Assembly (NCBI RefSeq): GCF_001766835.1
Contig: NZ_LKEU01000010.1
Coordinates: forward strand, 1-64,000
Length of the DNA stretch: 64,000 nt
Reading direction: 5' to 3'
Origin: Acetobacterium wieringae
GTDB taxonomy: Bacteria; Bacillota; Clostridia; Eubacteriales; Eubacteriaceae
In this document: piece after piece, positions 46,126-55,101 of the stretch
How positions within the stretch are numbered: the stretch's first letter is position 1
Layout: the number at the start of each line of letters is the position of its first letter
Program-made: the position numbers and the translations under genes
The notes under the pieces: model-generated
Told to the model about the DNA's origin: nothing
Database searches by the model: none
What the model saw: the letters and a program-made list of their open reading frames with translations, nothing else

Positions 46126-47539
46126 ATTTTTCTCCTAACATAAGGTATGTTACCCTAATTATTTTTTTTGTATCATCATTGGCCAAAAATCGTTGATTGA
46201 TGGCATAGCCCAAAATCCATAAGACCTCGTTGTCCACCACCAGTAGCGGAATTTCATTTCTGCGATTGCGATCGATTTTCTTGTCAATAAAATATTTTTT
46301 TATGGATTTTTTTCCCAGTAGACCGGGAGGATAAAAATAGTCTCCTGATTGACGACTACGCAAAACCAATATGCCTTTTATTTTATCATAATCAAAATAT
46401 TTTTCACAATGATTTTCCACTTCTTTCGAAAAAAAACACCTTTTATCCTTAAATTCAGCCGGAGTAACCCGTTTCGTTTCGACGATCAGATGCTCTTTAG
46501 CAAATAGGTAGGTTTTGTTTTCCAGAATCGGTTTGGGTGTTATAATAACATCTGTCTGCTTTTCTTTTTTTGATACCATAACCCGATCATAACGGCGGCT
46601 AACTTGAATGTCATGCGGGAAGTGGATTTCCCAGATCGTTTTGTCGCTCTTTAATAAACTATAAAATGCAGTGATATGATTGTACTCAATTTCCTTTAAA
46701 CTACCCTTAAATTTAAAAATAGCCCGCCGTAAAATTTCTTTCTGAACCACCGGTTCCTCACCCAACCACACGTCACGATTAATAACTACCCGGTTTATTT
46801 CAGAAGCCAGAATCCGATCTTCAATCAGATCCACATATTTCTCAAAAAACGCTTCATATTCATAGGCAATTTTTGTAAATTCATTAAAATGGACTTCCGC
46901 CCGGGGATTGATTTCTAAAACCATCGGCATAATATCCAAACGGATTTTATTGCGGGTATAGTCTCGCTGAAAATTGGTAGCGTCGGTTCGAAAAGCCAGC
47001 TCATGAATTTTACAATACGCCAGAATTTCTTTTTTCTCCAGACACAGAAAAGGCCGGATATATAAATTGTCCCGACTGGATTTTATGCCCGAAACACCCT
47101 TGACCCCGGTACCCCGAATCAGTCGCATCAGCATCGTTTCCGCCTGATCATTGATATGATGGCCCATCGCGATCCGATTATAACCATGGGCTTCTGCGAT
47201 GACACTAAAAAAGTCGTAACGTTCTTTCCGTCCCGCTTCTTCTACTGATATTTTCTCGATTCGTGATATTTGCCGGATATTTCGTTGTCGCGAAAAGAAG
47301 GGAATGTTCCGCGCTCGACAAAATTCTTTTACAAACTCTTCGTCGGCATCAGCGGCAGCTCCCCGAAGACCATGGTGAAGATGAGCCACACCGAGGGTTA
47401 TTTCAAATTGGTTGGCATATTTGTCCAAAAAATACAATAAAGCCAGCGAATCTGCTCCACCGGATACGCCGATGAGAACATGATCGCCAGCCTCTAAAAT
47501 TCCCTGTTCTTCAATGTATTGAATTACTTTTTTCTCCAT
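46094..47539 (-). CDS. tilS: tRNA(Ile)-lysidine synthase
   Basis: Converts cytidine 34 of tRNA-Ile(CAU) to lysidine, so that AUA is read as isoleucine; an essential enzyme. The 481 residues start with the N-type ATP pyrophosphatase loop VLIGVSGGADSLALLYFL, then LGVAHLHHGLRG, MGHHINDQAETMLMRLIRGTG and NKIRLDIMP. The C-terminal TilS_C domain is present (SGDYFYPPGLLGKKSIKKYF). No clear RBS is seen at 47539. The next gene, hpt, overlaps it. Upstream is the tRNA cluster. Confidence 0.95.
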   Translation of the reverse strand: MEKKVIQYIEEQGILEAGDHVLIGVSGGADSLALLYFLDKYANQFEITLGVAHLHHGLRGAAADADEEFVKEFCRARNIPFFSRQRNIRQISRIEKISVEEAGRKERYDFFSVIAEAHGYNRIAMGHHINDQAETMLMRLIRGTGVKGVSGIKSSRDNLYIRPFLCLEKKEILAYCKIHELAFRTDATNFQRDYTRNKIRLDIMPMVLEINPRAEVHFNEFTKIAYEYEAFFEKYVDLIEDRILASEINRVVINRDVWLGEEPVVQKEILRRAIFKFKGSLKEIEYNHITAFYSLLKSDKTIWEIHFPHDIQVSRRYDRVMVSKKEKQTDVIITPKPILENKTYLFAKEHLIVETKRVTPAEFKDKRCFFSKEVENHCEKYFDYDKIKGILVLRSRQSGDYFYPPGLLGKKSIKKYFIDKKIDRNRRNEIPLLVVDNEVLWILGYAINQRFLANDDTKKIIRVTYLMLGEKCDSRYSGNFG

Positions 47540-47600
47540 GGTTTCACCACTTCAATAAAATTCTCGATTCTAATTTTTTAACAAAAATAGATAAAAAAAA

Positions 47601-47676
47601 TGGTGGTCGCAACAGGGCTCGAACCTGTGACCCCCTGCTTGTAAGGCAGGTGCTCTCCCAGCTGAGCTATGCGACC
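47601..47676 (-). tRNA. trnV: tRNA-Val (anticodon TAC)
   Basis: Reverse complement starts GGTCGCA and ends TGCGACC-A with encoded CCA. The anticodon stem CCTGC/GCAGG holds the loop CTTACAA, and the T-loop is TTCGAGC. It is the last tRNA of the five-gene operon. Confidence 0.97.
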
Positions 47677-47721
47677 ACGAAATAATCTGGAAACTATTCG
47701 GTTGTGATGATACAAATTAAT

Positions 47722-47796
47722 TGGTGACCCCTAGGGGACTCGAACCCCTGTTACCGCCGTGAAAGGGCGGTGTCTTAACCGCTTGACCAAGGGGCC
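47722..47796 (-). tRNA. trnE: tRNA-Glu (anticodon TTC)
   Basis: The acceptor is GGCCCCT/AGGGGTC (one G-T pair), with CCA encoded. The anticodon stem CCGCC/GGCGG has loop CTTTCAC, and the T-loop is TTCGAGT. Confidence 0.97.
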
Positions 47797-47814
47797 ACTG
47801 ATTTATTTTTTTTA

Positions 47815-47891
47815 TGGTAGCGGCGAACGGAGTCGAACCGCTGACACTACGGGTATGAACCGTATGCTCTAGCCAACTGAGCTACGCCGCC
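47815..47891 (-). tRNA. trnM: tRNA-Met, elongator (anticodon CAT)
   Basis: The acceptor is GGCGGCG/CGCCGCT (the last bases mispair), CCA is encoded, and the anticodon loop is TTCATAC in stem TACGG/CCGTA. The sequence pattern is that of Firmicute elongator Met tRNA, with a first base pair that differs from the initiator's C-A. Confidence 0.93.
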
Positions 47892-47915
47892 ATGAAAAAA
47901 AAGGATTTGTATATT

Positions 47916-47992
<77 letters not shown>

Positions 47993-48036
47993 ATGTGAGT
48001 AATTGAGCAAGTTTATCAAGTGACCATTTTAAAAAG

Positions 48037-48124
48037 TGGTGCCGAGGACCGGAATCGAACCGGTACGGTCGAAAGGACCGCAGGATTTTAAGTCCTGTGC
48101 GTCTGCCAGTTCCGCCACCCCGGC
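48037..48124 (-). tRNA. trnL: tRNA-Leu (anticodon TAA)
   Basis: An 88-nt class II tRNA with a long variable arm, acceptor GCCGGGG/CCTCGGC, anticodon loop CTTAAAA and encoded CCA. It is the first gene of the tRNA operon, about 30 nt downstream of its promoter. Confidence 0.97.
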
Positions 48125-48162
48125 ACTTTTTCGTCCGTCCCCTTGCTCAAGGGACAAGTGTT

Positions 48163-48191
48163 ATTATACGCCCATCCATAGATAATGTCAA
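48163..48191 (-). promoter_or_regulatory. promoter of the five-tRNA operon
   Basis: Minus strand TTGACA (48186-48191), 17 nt, TATAAT (48163-48168): exact consensus. A short TCCC/GGGA hairpin follows in the leader before tRNA-Leu. Confidence 0.9.
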
Positions 48192-48212
48192 GCTTTTTTG
48201 AAAAAAATATTT

Positions 48213-49259
48213 CTATTTATTTTCCATGACAAAATGGCGGTATGCTGCGCCTTCGAGGTTATCATAATCACAGACGGTAAAAACAGTTTCCCCGGTGATT
48301 TTAAAAATATTCAAAAGTAAAAAAGCCCCGGCTAAAATAATATCAGCCCGTTTGGCTTCCAGCCCCACCATATTTTGTCGCTCCTTGATGGTTTTACTGG
48401 CTAAACTATCAATCATACGTTCCAGCTCATCTTTAGTAATGGTACTCTGATGAACCATTTCACTGCAATAGGTCTTCAGTTCCTGTTTGATCGTTGATAA
48501 ACTGGTGGCCGTTCCACCAATACCAATGAGTTTATAGGGTTTGGTCGGCAAAAATCCATGTGTCTTTTTTTCAAACTCGGCATAAATTTTCTCATTCATC
48601 CGCTCCAATTCCTGAAAGGTTGGTGGATCAGAAAAAATAAATTCTTCGGTACAGCGAACACAGCCCAGATTAATACTCATCATTCTTTTTATTTCATTAT
48701 CTTCGCCATAAATAAATTCGGTACTACCGCCACCAATGTCAAAAATCAGAATTTTTTCTTCAAAGCACTGAGACACCCCAACAAAACCAAGCTCTGCTTC
48801 AGCTTCACCAGAAATCACCTCAATTTCGAATCCCAGTTTTTCTTTAACTGCCTCAAGATAGGCCGCTGTATTATCGGCGTCCCGCATGGCACTGGTACCA
48901 AACAAATAAAACGCTTCCACCCCATAATCGGCGGCGATATTTTTGTACTCTTCCAGGGCTTCCATATTTCTTTTTTCGGCATCGGGATGAAGCCGTCCGG
49001 TTTGATTGACTCCCTGGCCCATCCGGGTATAACGAACCGATTTGTTGACCCGCACCAGTTTTCCCTGGTCATTTCGAAAAATCAGCATTCGGGTGGAATT
49101 AGTTCCTATATCAATCACCGCCAGATGGCGTTTTTTTTCTTTTCGTTCAATCAAATCAAGTTTACTACCATCTAAATTACTGTTGCATTTATTGTTCAAC
49201 TGTTTGCCCATCGCTTTCTGCAGCATCTTTCTGGGTTTCCACAATGACGATGGTTTCAT
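48213..49259 (-). CDS. Ppx/GppA exopolyphosphatase-type phosphatase
   Basis: Hydrolyses polyphosphate and/or pppGpp. The ASKHA fold begins at about residue 45 (HLAVIDIGTNSTRMLI), with a second phosphate loop FDIGGGSTEFIYG, and IGIGGTATSLSTIKQ later. It ends at the tRNA promoter side (48213). The annotated first 45 residues are probably not translated: they overlap divIC by 71 bp, no RBS precedes the ATG at 49259, and family members start close to the fold. An ATG at 49211 or a downstream TTG is more plausible; the start remains open. Confidence 0.88.
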   Translation of the reverse strand: MKPSSLWKPRKMLQKAMGKQLNNKCNSNLDGSKLDLIERKEKKRHLAVIDIGTNSTRMLIFRNDQGKLVRVNKSVRYTRMGQGVNQTGRLHPDAEKRNMEALEEYKNIAADYGVEAFYLFGTSAMRDADNTAAYLEAVKEKLGFEIEVISGEAEAELGFVGVSQCFEEKILIFDIGGGSTEFIYGEDNEIKRMMSINLGCVRCTEEFIFSDPPTFQELERMNEKIYAEFEKKTHGFLPTKPYKLIGIGGTATSLSTIKQELKTYCSEMVHQSTITKDELERMIDSLASKTIKERQNMVGLEAKRADIILAGAFLLLNIFKITGETVFTVCDYDNLEGAAYRHFVMENK

Positions 49260-49521
49260 CCGGATAATATAAACCTAGATATCGCCGTGCAAAATTCTCC
49301 ACATAATTCTTGCTGCCCATCTGTTTAACCTGTTCATCTAATTGATTACTTCTTATTTTTTCATTTTCGATTTCTTGGCTAATTTGGATCTTTTGCTGAT
49401 CCAACTCATAGATTTTTATGGCATTGGCCAGATAGATGTAGACGGTAAACAAAATTGTCCCGATAATTGCCAGGGCAATGATGATTCGACGTCTGATCAG
49501 GTTTCTCGTTTTTTCATTCAT
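49189..49521 (-). CDS. divIC: septum formation initiator, DivIC/FtsB-type
   Basis: A small bitopic division protein (110 residues). A short cytoplasmic basic segment (NEKTRNLIRRR) leads into one membrane helix (IIIALAIIGTILFTVYIYLA), followed by a coiled coil (about 45-78) and the conserved C-terminal end FARRYLGLYYPDE. The acidic Gln-rich tail after it is an addition. It lies 30 bp downstream of rqcP, the conserved order (yabO-...-divIC); yabP and yabQ are missing between them. Confidence 0.92.
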   Translation of the reverse strand: MNEKTRNLIRRRIIIALAIIGTILFTVYIYLANAIKIYELDQQKIQISQEIENEKIRSNQLDEQVKQMGSKNYVENFARRYLGLYYPDETIVIVETQKDAAESDGQTVEQ

Positions 49522-49551
49522 CTTCGCTTCTTCATTTCCGGCAGGCCTGCC

Positions 49552-49791
49552 CTACAATTCCCGATACATATCTCCTGCTTTATCTTTAGGAGCATGTTCC
49601 AGGCATTCAAGAACCTCCACCTTTTGTTCTCCGTCACCATAACGGATGGTAATAATATCTCCGGGTTTCACCTGGTCACCCGGTTTAGCCACCTTGTCGT
49701 TAATGGATATCCGCCCGCCGTCACAGGCGTCTTTTCCCACGGTTCGACGTTTAATAATTCTGGCGTTTTTTAAATATTTATCAATTCTCAT
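49552..49791 (-). CDS. rqcP: RqcP-type S4-domain RNA-binding protein
   Basis: A 79-residue protein consisting of an S4 RNA-binding domain (MRIDKYLKNARIIKRRTVGKDACDGG split by one turn, then GRISINDKVAKPGDQVKPGDII). It is the YabO/RqcP type (Hsp15-like), which acts with RqcH in the ribosome-associated quality-control pathway for C-terminal Ala tailing. It lies 92 bp downstream of the HU gene and upstream of divIC. rqcH is not in the window. Confidence 0.9.
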   Translation of the reverse strand: MRIDKYLKNARIIKRRTVGKDACDGGRISINDKVAKPGDQVKPGDIITIRYGDGEQKVEVLECLEHAPKDKAGDMYREL

Positions 49792-49845
49792 GTAGTCCTC
49801 ATTATTCTAAATCAAAAAGCTTAAAACTAAAACCACTGATAAAAC

Positions 49846-49870
49846 AAAAAGCCAGAGCATCGCCCCGGCT
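49846..49870 (-). terminator. probable terminator of the HU gene
   Basis: In the minus-strand RNA AGCC-GGGC pairs with GCUC-GGCU around a short loop, followed by UUUUUGUUUU. It sits 14 bp after the HU stop and 50 bp before rqcP. Confidence 0.65.
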
Positions 49871-49883
49871 TCTGTAACTTTGC

Positions 49884-50159
49884 TTACTTATTTACTTCAT
49901 CCTTAAAGCCTTTACCCGCTTTAAAGCCAGGGGCTTTAGAGGCTGCTATTTCGATGGGCTCTTTTGTTCGTGGGTTAAGACCTGTACGTGCTGCACGTTC
50001 TCTAACCTCAAAGGTTCCAAAACCTACTAATGACACCTTGTCTCCATTTTTCAAGGTATCTACCACTGTGTCCAAAAAAGCACCTAATGCTTTTTCTGAA
50101 TCTTTTTTTGATAAACCCGACTTTTCTGCCATTTGGGCAATTAATTCTGATTTGTTCAT
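49884..50159 (-). CDS. hup: HU-family DNA-binding protein
   Basis: Histone-like dimeric DNA-bending protein of 91 residues from the ATG at 50159, before which GGAGG is correctly spaced; the in-frame codon 12 bp earlier would place the RBS inside the gene. Residues include MNKSELIAQMAEKSGLSKKD, GFGTFEVRERAARTGLNPRT with the beta-arm, and KEPIEIAASKAPGFKAGKGF. The gene sits at the same place as hbs-like genes in the mazG-yabO region of clostridia. Confidence 0.97.
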   Translation of the reverse strand: MNKSELIAQMAEKSGLSKKDSEKALGAFLDTVVDTLKNGDKVSLVGFGTFEVRERAARTGLNPRTKEPIEIAASKAPGFKAGKGFKDEVNK

Positions 50160-50261
50160 TTTTTCCTCCATCTGATAGTTTCCAGTATTCTATTGTAATA
50201 TTATAAGCGTGTTCACCAGCAAATTACAAGTTTTTTTTGCTTTTTTCGGCTTTTTCCACTA

Positions 50262-51734
50262 TTAAAGCCCTTTTGACCGATTCCAGGCCTCATCTAATTC
50301 CTCAAAAGTATAGTCATTTAGTGATTTATTCTCTTGACTGGCAACTTCTTCCATTTTTCCAAAGCGCGCAATGAATTTTTCTGTCGCCTTTCTTAATACC
50401 AGTTCGGGCTGTAATTTGAGTAATCGGGATACATTAACCACTGAAAAAAGCAGATCTCCCAGTTCTTCAGCAACCTTTTGGGGATCATTTTCCGCCATTG
50501 CTGCTCTTAGTTCAAGGGTTTCCTCATCGATTTTTTCCAGGGCAGCCGTTGGCTCCGGCCAATCGAAGCCGACTTTAGCCGCCTTCTTCTGAACCTTATA
50601 GGCCTCCATTAAAGCCGGCAGAGCTTTGGGAATTTTTTTCATTTCAGATGCCAGTCCGGGATTTTCCTGCGCAGCTATCGACTCGCCCTTTTCCAGCCGT
50701 TTAATGGCATCCCAGTTGGTTTCGACCTGATCCGGATCAAAGCTGGCCTTGTCGATAAAAACATGGGGATGGCGCCGGATCATTTTTTCATTGATTCCAG
50801 CAATCACCTGGTTGATGTTAAAACGACCGGCCTCACTGGCAATTTCAGCATGGAAGACAATCTGAAACAAAACATCGCCCAACTCTTCAGCCAGATTATC
50901 CCAGTCCTGATTATCGATGGCTTCCAGTACCTCATAACTCTCTTCCAGCAGATAGCTTCTCAAGCTTTCATGCGACTGGCTGCGATCCCATGAACAGCCT
51001 TCCTTTGCCCGCAGTGCTTTCATCAGCTCGACGGTGCCCTGAAATCCCTGATAGACATCAATTTCGGCGGGAATGAACAGGCTGGTCAAATGATTGATGT
51101 CATCGATGCGATCAAGTTCATAAAGGTAAACTTCCATTGATTTTTCAGCCCCGGGAATCCCGGAGTTAATCAACAAAACCACCCTTTTTTCCGGGTCATA
51201 GATTTCCATTAATTGGAGTTTGAGCTCCGAAGCCATATGTCGATCGTACACCTGGGTCACTAAGGTGCCAATTCGAGGATCCGGAGGATTTTTGAATAAA
51301 TCAAAGGCATCAATGATTTTTAGCCCATTGATCGGATCCGCTTCCAGACTGTTGAGCGTCACGTCGACAAAACTCACCCCGGGATAAATCCGATAACTAA
51401 TGCCAGCAGCTTTGGCTGCAACGATCAATTTCTCAACGGTTTTTTCACCAAACAGCGGGTTTCCGGGAACTGCATAAACCAATTTTTCATTTGTCTTGGC
51501 AGTCTCAATCAGAGTCGCAACGATTTGATCATAAACCGCTTCAAACGAGTTTTCCTGCTCATAATAACAGTCAAAACTTTGGTAAGTGATGGCTTCCTGC
51601 CGAATAAAATCCATCACCGGATGGATTGTTGTTCTAAAAAAATTAGGACTTGCGTCTTTTAATAACGTTAATGTTTCCAGGGTGATCTGGCCGGGACTAC
51701 CCGGGCCTAATCCAACAATATCAATATGATGCAT
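50262..51734 (-). CDS. mazG: YabN-type fusion of tetrapyrrole-methylase domain and MazG
   Basis: A 490-residue fusion. The N-terminal 225 residues are an SAM-dependent methyltransferase fold (HIDIVGLGPGSPGQITLET; YAVPGNPLFGEKT). The C-terminal 260 residues are two MazG/all-alpha NTP pyrophosphohydrolase modules (LEESYEVLEAIDNQDWDNLAEELGDVL; ETLELRAAMAENDPQKVAEELGD). This is the B. subtilis YabN organisation. The MazG part removes non-canonical or damaged nucleotides; the methylase target is unknown. It is between the spoVB-type gene and hup. Confidence 0.93.
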   Translation of the reverse strand: MHHIDIVGLGPGSPGQITLETLTLLKDASPNFFRTTIHPVMDFIRQEAITYQSFDCYYEQENSFEAVYDQIVATLIETAKTNEKLVYAVPGNPLFGEKTVEKLIVAAKAAGISYRIYPGVSFVDVTLNSLEADPINGLKIIDAFDLFKNPPDPRIGTLVTQVYDRHMASELKLQLMEIYDPEKRVVLLINSGIPGAEKSMEVYLYELDRIDDINHLTSLFIPAEIDVYQGFQGTVELMKALRAKEGCSWDRSQSHESLRSYLLEESYEVLEAIDNQDWDNLAEELGDVLFQIVFHAEIASEAGRFNINQVIAGINEKMIRRHPHVFIDKASFDPDQVETNWDAIKRLEKGESIAAQENPGLASEMKKIPKALPALMEAYKVQKKAAKVGFDWPEPTAALEKIDEETLELRAAMAENDPQKVAEELGDLLFSVVNVSRLLKLQPELVLRKATEKFIARFGKMEEVASQENKSLNDYTFEELDEAWNRSKGL

Positions 51735-51758
51735 GTGTTTGTTTCCTTTCTTGATCGG

Positions 51759-53393
51759 TTATTGATGTCTGATCCGCCTTTTTTTACGACCGGGCACCAA
51801 TCGCTCGAGCCAATGAAAAAAGCGAAGCAGGGTGCGACTTCCCGGCAATACTCTGATTTCGTCTGCCGTTATACCTTTGATTAAAACCAGCACAAAGGAG
51901 TAAATAAAGACACCAATGGATACCGCAATGATAATCCCCATAAATCCACCCAGCAGGGCTGCAATTCCCTTGTAGACAAAAAACACGGCAATTCCCATCA
52001 CGATGGCAGCAACCAATGGTTTTAAGGCAGTGTGGATAAAATCCACCTTGATATGGGTGTAACGCTTAACCGAGGCGTAGTTGGCCGCTGTCAGATAAAT
52101 AAAGGTAATCATGCTGCTGATGACAATCCCCTGAATATTGAAAAAGGGAATCGACAAAAATATCCAGCCGGTGATAAAGCGGATAATAATGGCCACCCCC
52201 AGATTGATCAGCGGAATGCGAAACCGGTCGATGGATTGAAGGATGCTCTGAAAGGTATTGGAAAGCATCATAAAAATCGTTGCATAGGAAAAGGTGCATA
52301 AAATAAAGCCCCCATAGGGTGATCCCGGAAAAAGCAGATCAAAAATGCCGTAGGATAGCACCGACAAACCAATACAGGAGGGAAAAGCGACCAACAGAAT
52401 GACCCGGATCGCCAACACAATTTTTTGATTCATGGCTTTGCGGTCCCGCATCGCAAAGGATTCCGAAATCGCCGGGATCATTGCTACTGCCAGATTACCG
52501 CTAATAATCAGCGGAATGGTAATCAATATTTCAGCATTGGTAAAATCACCAAACATCATTGTGGCGGTAACCTCATCAATACCAGCAACCGCCAAGCGGG
52601 ATACGTAGATAAACGAATCAACCGTCGAAAACATCGCTACCAGGGCCGATGTCAAGGTCACCGGAATCGAGATGATCACCAGCCGTTTCAGCAGGGCCCG
52701 GTTGGAACGCTGCCGTTTTTTGGTTCTTGTTTTAAGCAGCCGTTTATTTTTTGTTGCAAAATTGTAGTACAGATACGCTAAAAAAATAGCCGCCACCAGA
52801 CCACCGGCAGTCGCCCCAAAAACCGCTCCACCGACGCCAAGGCCAATGCCAAATTGACCCACAAAAACCCAACATAGCAAAACACCCAGAAAAACCCGGA
52901 CAATCTGCTCAAGAATCTGGGAAACAGCGGTCGGAGTCATGATCTGGAATCCCTGAAAAAAGCCTCGAAAGGCCGATACAAAAGCGATAAACAAAGGCGC
53001 CAGAGCAATGGCCACCAAAGCCGGATAGCTTTCTGCCGTCCAGTTTGCCGTTTCGATAATCCATTCCGCTCCAAAAAATAAAAATAAACTCGATAACGTC
53101 CCCAAAACTGTCAGAATCAGGATCGACAGCTTAAATACCCGATGGGCGGTGGCATATTCATTTTGAGCAATGCTCTCAGACACCATTTTAGAGATGGCCA
53201 CCGGAAAGCCCACCGTCGAAACCATCAACAGCAGGTTATAGATACTGGTGACATTTCCGTAAATCCCATTTCCATAGCTACCTACCATCTGGTACAGGGG
53301 AATCTTAAAAAAGAGGCCCAGCAGCCGCGATAAGATCCCTGCCGCAACCAGGATACTGGCACCCTTTAAGTAATTTGATGTTCGCTCAGACAT
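51759..53393 (-). CDS. polysaccharide flippase, SpoVB/YabM/MurJ-like
   Basis: A 544-residue integral protein of the MOP exporter superfamily, with about 14 membrane segments. It begins with LKGASILVAAGILSRLLGLFFKIPLYQMVG and has GFPVAISKMVSES at about 60. A basic tail (RLVPGRKKRRIRHQ) ends it. In the B. subtilis order the same position (mfd - spoVT - yabM - yabN) holds YabM. It most likely flips lipid-linked cell-wall precursors. The surrounding sporulation genes are absent, so a vegetative role is inferred. Confidence 0.88.
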   Translation of the reverse strand: MSERTSNYLKGASILVAAGILSRLLGLFFKIPLYQMVGSYGNGIYGNVTSIYNLLLMVSTVGFPVAISKMVSESIAQNEYATAHRVFKLSILILTVLGTLSSLFLFFGAEWIIETANWTAESYPALVAIALAPLFIAFVSAFRGFFQGFQIMTPTAVSQILEQIVRVFLGVLLCWVFVGQFGIGLGVGGAVFGATAGGLVAAIFLAYLYYNFATKNKRLLKTRTKKRQRSNRALLKRLVIISIPVTLTSALVAMFSTVDSFIYVSRLAVAGIDEVTATMMFGDFTNAEILITIPLIISGNLAVAMIPAISESFAMRDRKAMNQKIVLAIRVILLVAFPSCIGLSVLSYGIFDLLFPGSPYGGFILCTFSYATIFMMLSNTFQSILQSIDRFRIPLINLGVAIIIRFITGWIFLSIPFFNIQGIVISSMITFIYLTAANYASVKRYTHIKVDFIHTALKPLVAAIVMGIAVFFVYKGIAALLGGFMGIIIAVSIGVFIYSFVLVLIKGITADEIRVLPGSRTLLRFFHWLERLVPGRKKRRIRHQ

Positions 53394-53484
53394 AGATAAA
53401 CCTCTTTTTTACAGTGTTGCAAACACCCAATAGCGTTTTGCAGATTGTTTTTTATTATATCTTATCAACTATTCATACACAACC

Positions 53485-53511
53485 AAAAAGCACTGAAACT
53501 CAGTGCTTTTT
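53485..53511 (-). terminator. terminator of the prsA-like gene
   Basis: A perfect 12-bp stem (AAAAAGCACTGA / TCAGTGCTTTTT) with AAC loop, 22 bp after the stop in minus-strand sense. Confidence 0.85.
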
Positions 53512-53532
53512 GTGGGTTATGCTTAGATGATA

Positions 53533-55020
53533 CTAGATTTTATTTTCATATACTTTGACATTTAATTCAGTTTTTAACTCTTCCAGATAAGCGTCAGCCG
53601 GAGTAACAATGTCGTTAATTTTTACTTTGAATTTGTTCATCAACTTGGTTTTAAGCTTATCAAATTCTTCCGTAACTTTTTCGCTTTTTAATGTTTCGGT
53701 TATTTCTTCTTTTTTATCTTCCAGACTCGGAGTTTCTCCATCTTTTTTATCATAGACATAAATGACATGGTAACCATAGTCGGTTTTAACTGGCTCGCTG
53801 ACGGTATTGACATCCATACCAAAGGCGGCATCTGAGAACTCAGATACCATGGTTGACTTGGTAAACGCCCCCAGATCGGCAGCTTCCTGAATTCCCTCGG
53901 TGGTCTGGTATTTAGCCATAATCGCATCAAATTCTTCGACCGTTTTAGCATTTTTGGCTTCAGCGTAAACCTGATCCGCCAAGGCTTGCTCGCTGGCTAA
54001 AATATGTTTGGCGGAAACGGTGCTGGTATCGTAGGAAGCTTTGTTTTCATCGTAGTATTTTTTGATTTCGCCATCCGTCACTTTTACAGTACTTTCCAGA
54101 TCTGCCTGTACTGCTTTAGAAACGGCTGATGCCGTGGCATCCTGTTTCATAAATTCTTTAAATTGAGCAATGGTCAAGAATTTTGTATCGAGAAACTGTT
54201 GCAGTGCTTCGTCCCCTGGCAACAGATAATTGATAAACGCTTCCTGGGTAGTCACATAGCTATCAATATTTGTCTGATCCGTTGTCAGTTTCTTTTCTTC
54301 GGCATACTGAGCCAGCGCTTTTTGTTCGGCAATGGTGTTAAAGATGGTTTCATTGGTTGTTTTCATGGTTTCATCATCAGTTTTAAGGGCCTGTTGCGTC
54401 TGATAATAGGTCAGTAATTCCTCGTTGGCCAACCGATAGTTATAAACATCTTTTTTTACTTCATCCTTACCAACGGTTCCAACAACTGTATTTAGCTCTT
54501 TACTGGGGTCCGCCTTTAAGGTGTTGTTATAATTGGTTTCCATGGTGTTGGCATAGCTGTAATCCAACAGGAATTTATTTAAAAATGCCTCGAAAGAAGC
54601 GGCATCCGTGTTATACGTTTCTAAAACAGAGGCATATTTTTCTTCGCCCAGGGTTGTTTTTAGTGATTCCAGCATACTGGTTGCATTGGCCGCGATCCCG
54701 GTTTCATCGACGGTCACCCCATCTTTTTTGGCTTTGGCGGTGAGGGTTTCAACCCGTACCAAATCGTCCAGGATATCTTTTTTCAACTGGGTCAGCTCTT
54801 TATCGGTGGGGAATGTCATACCACTGGCATCAAAATACATCTGGTAATATGCCATGTAGTTGTTAAAATTCTCTTTTAACAAGGGGGTACCATCAATAAC
54901 GGCGATCTCCACCTTCTTATCCTGTTCAGGATTTACCTTAACCAAACTGCAACCTCCGGCAAAAAGACTGACACTGATAACACCAGTCAGCAACAAAGCC
55001 AGAATACGAGATTTCTTCAT
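53533..55020 (-). CDS. PrsA/SurA-like foldase lipoprotein (parvulin domain)
   Basis: A 495-residue exported lipoprotein. The signal peptide ILALLLTGVISVSLFAGGC ends in a lipobox (AGGC, Cys27). A SurA/PrsA-type N-terminal helical domain follows, then a parvulin peptidyl-prolyl isomerase domain (VSAKHILASEQALADQVYAEA ... LGAFTKSTMVSEFSDAAFGM ... PVKTDYGYHVIYVYDKKDG), at about 335-440. Such proteins help exported proteins fold outside the membrane. It follows mfd in the same orientation with a gap of about 80 bp and is in the position spoVT has in Bacillus. Confidence 0.9.
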   Translation of the reverse strand: MKKSRILALLLTGVISVSLFAGGCSLVKVNPEQDKKVEIAVIDGTPLLKENFNNYMAYYQMYFDASGMTFPTDKELTQLKKDILDDLVRVETLTAKAKKDGVTVDETGIAANATSMLESLKTTLGEEKYASVLETYNTDAASFEAFLNKFLLDYSYANTMETNYNNTLKADPSKELNTVVGTVGKDEVKKDVYNYRLANEELLTYYQTQQALKTDDETMKTTNETIFNTIAEQKALAQYAEEKKLTTDQTNIDSYVTTQEAFINYLLPGDEALQQFLDTKFLTIAQFKEFMKQDATASAVSKAVQADLESTVKVTDGEIKKYYDENKASYDTSTVSAKHILASEQALADQVYAEAKNAKTVEEFDAIMAKYQTTEGIQEAADLGAFTKSTMVSEFSDAAFGMDVNTVSEPVKTDYGYHVIYVYDKKDGETPSLEDKKEEITETLKSEKVTEEFDKLKTKLMNKFKVKINDIVTPADAYLEELKTELNVKVYENKI

Positions 55021-55101
55021 TTTTGTTGTTCTCCTCTTCTTTTATTAATATCATATAATTAAGACCTTGCCCAGTTTAACACACGACAACTGGACTTTAC
55101 C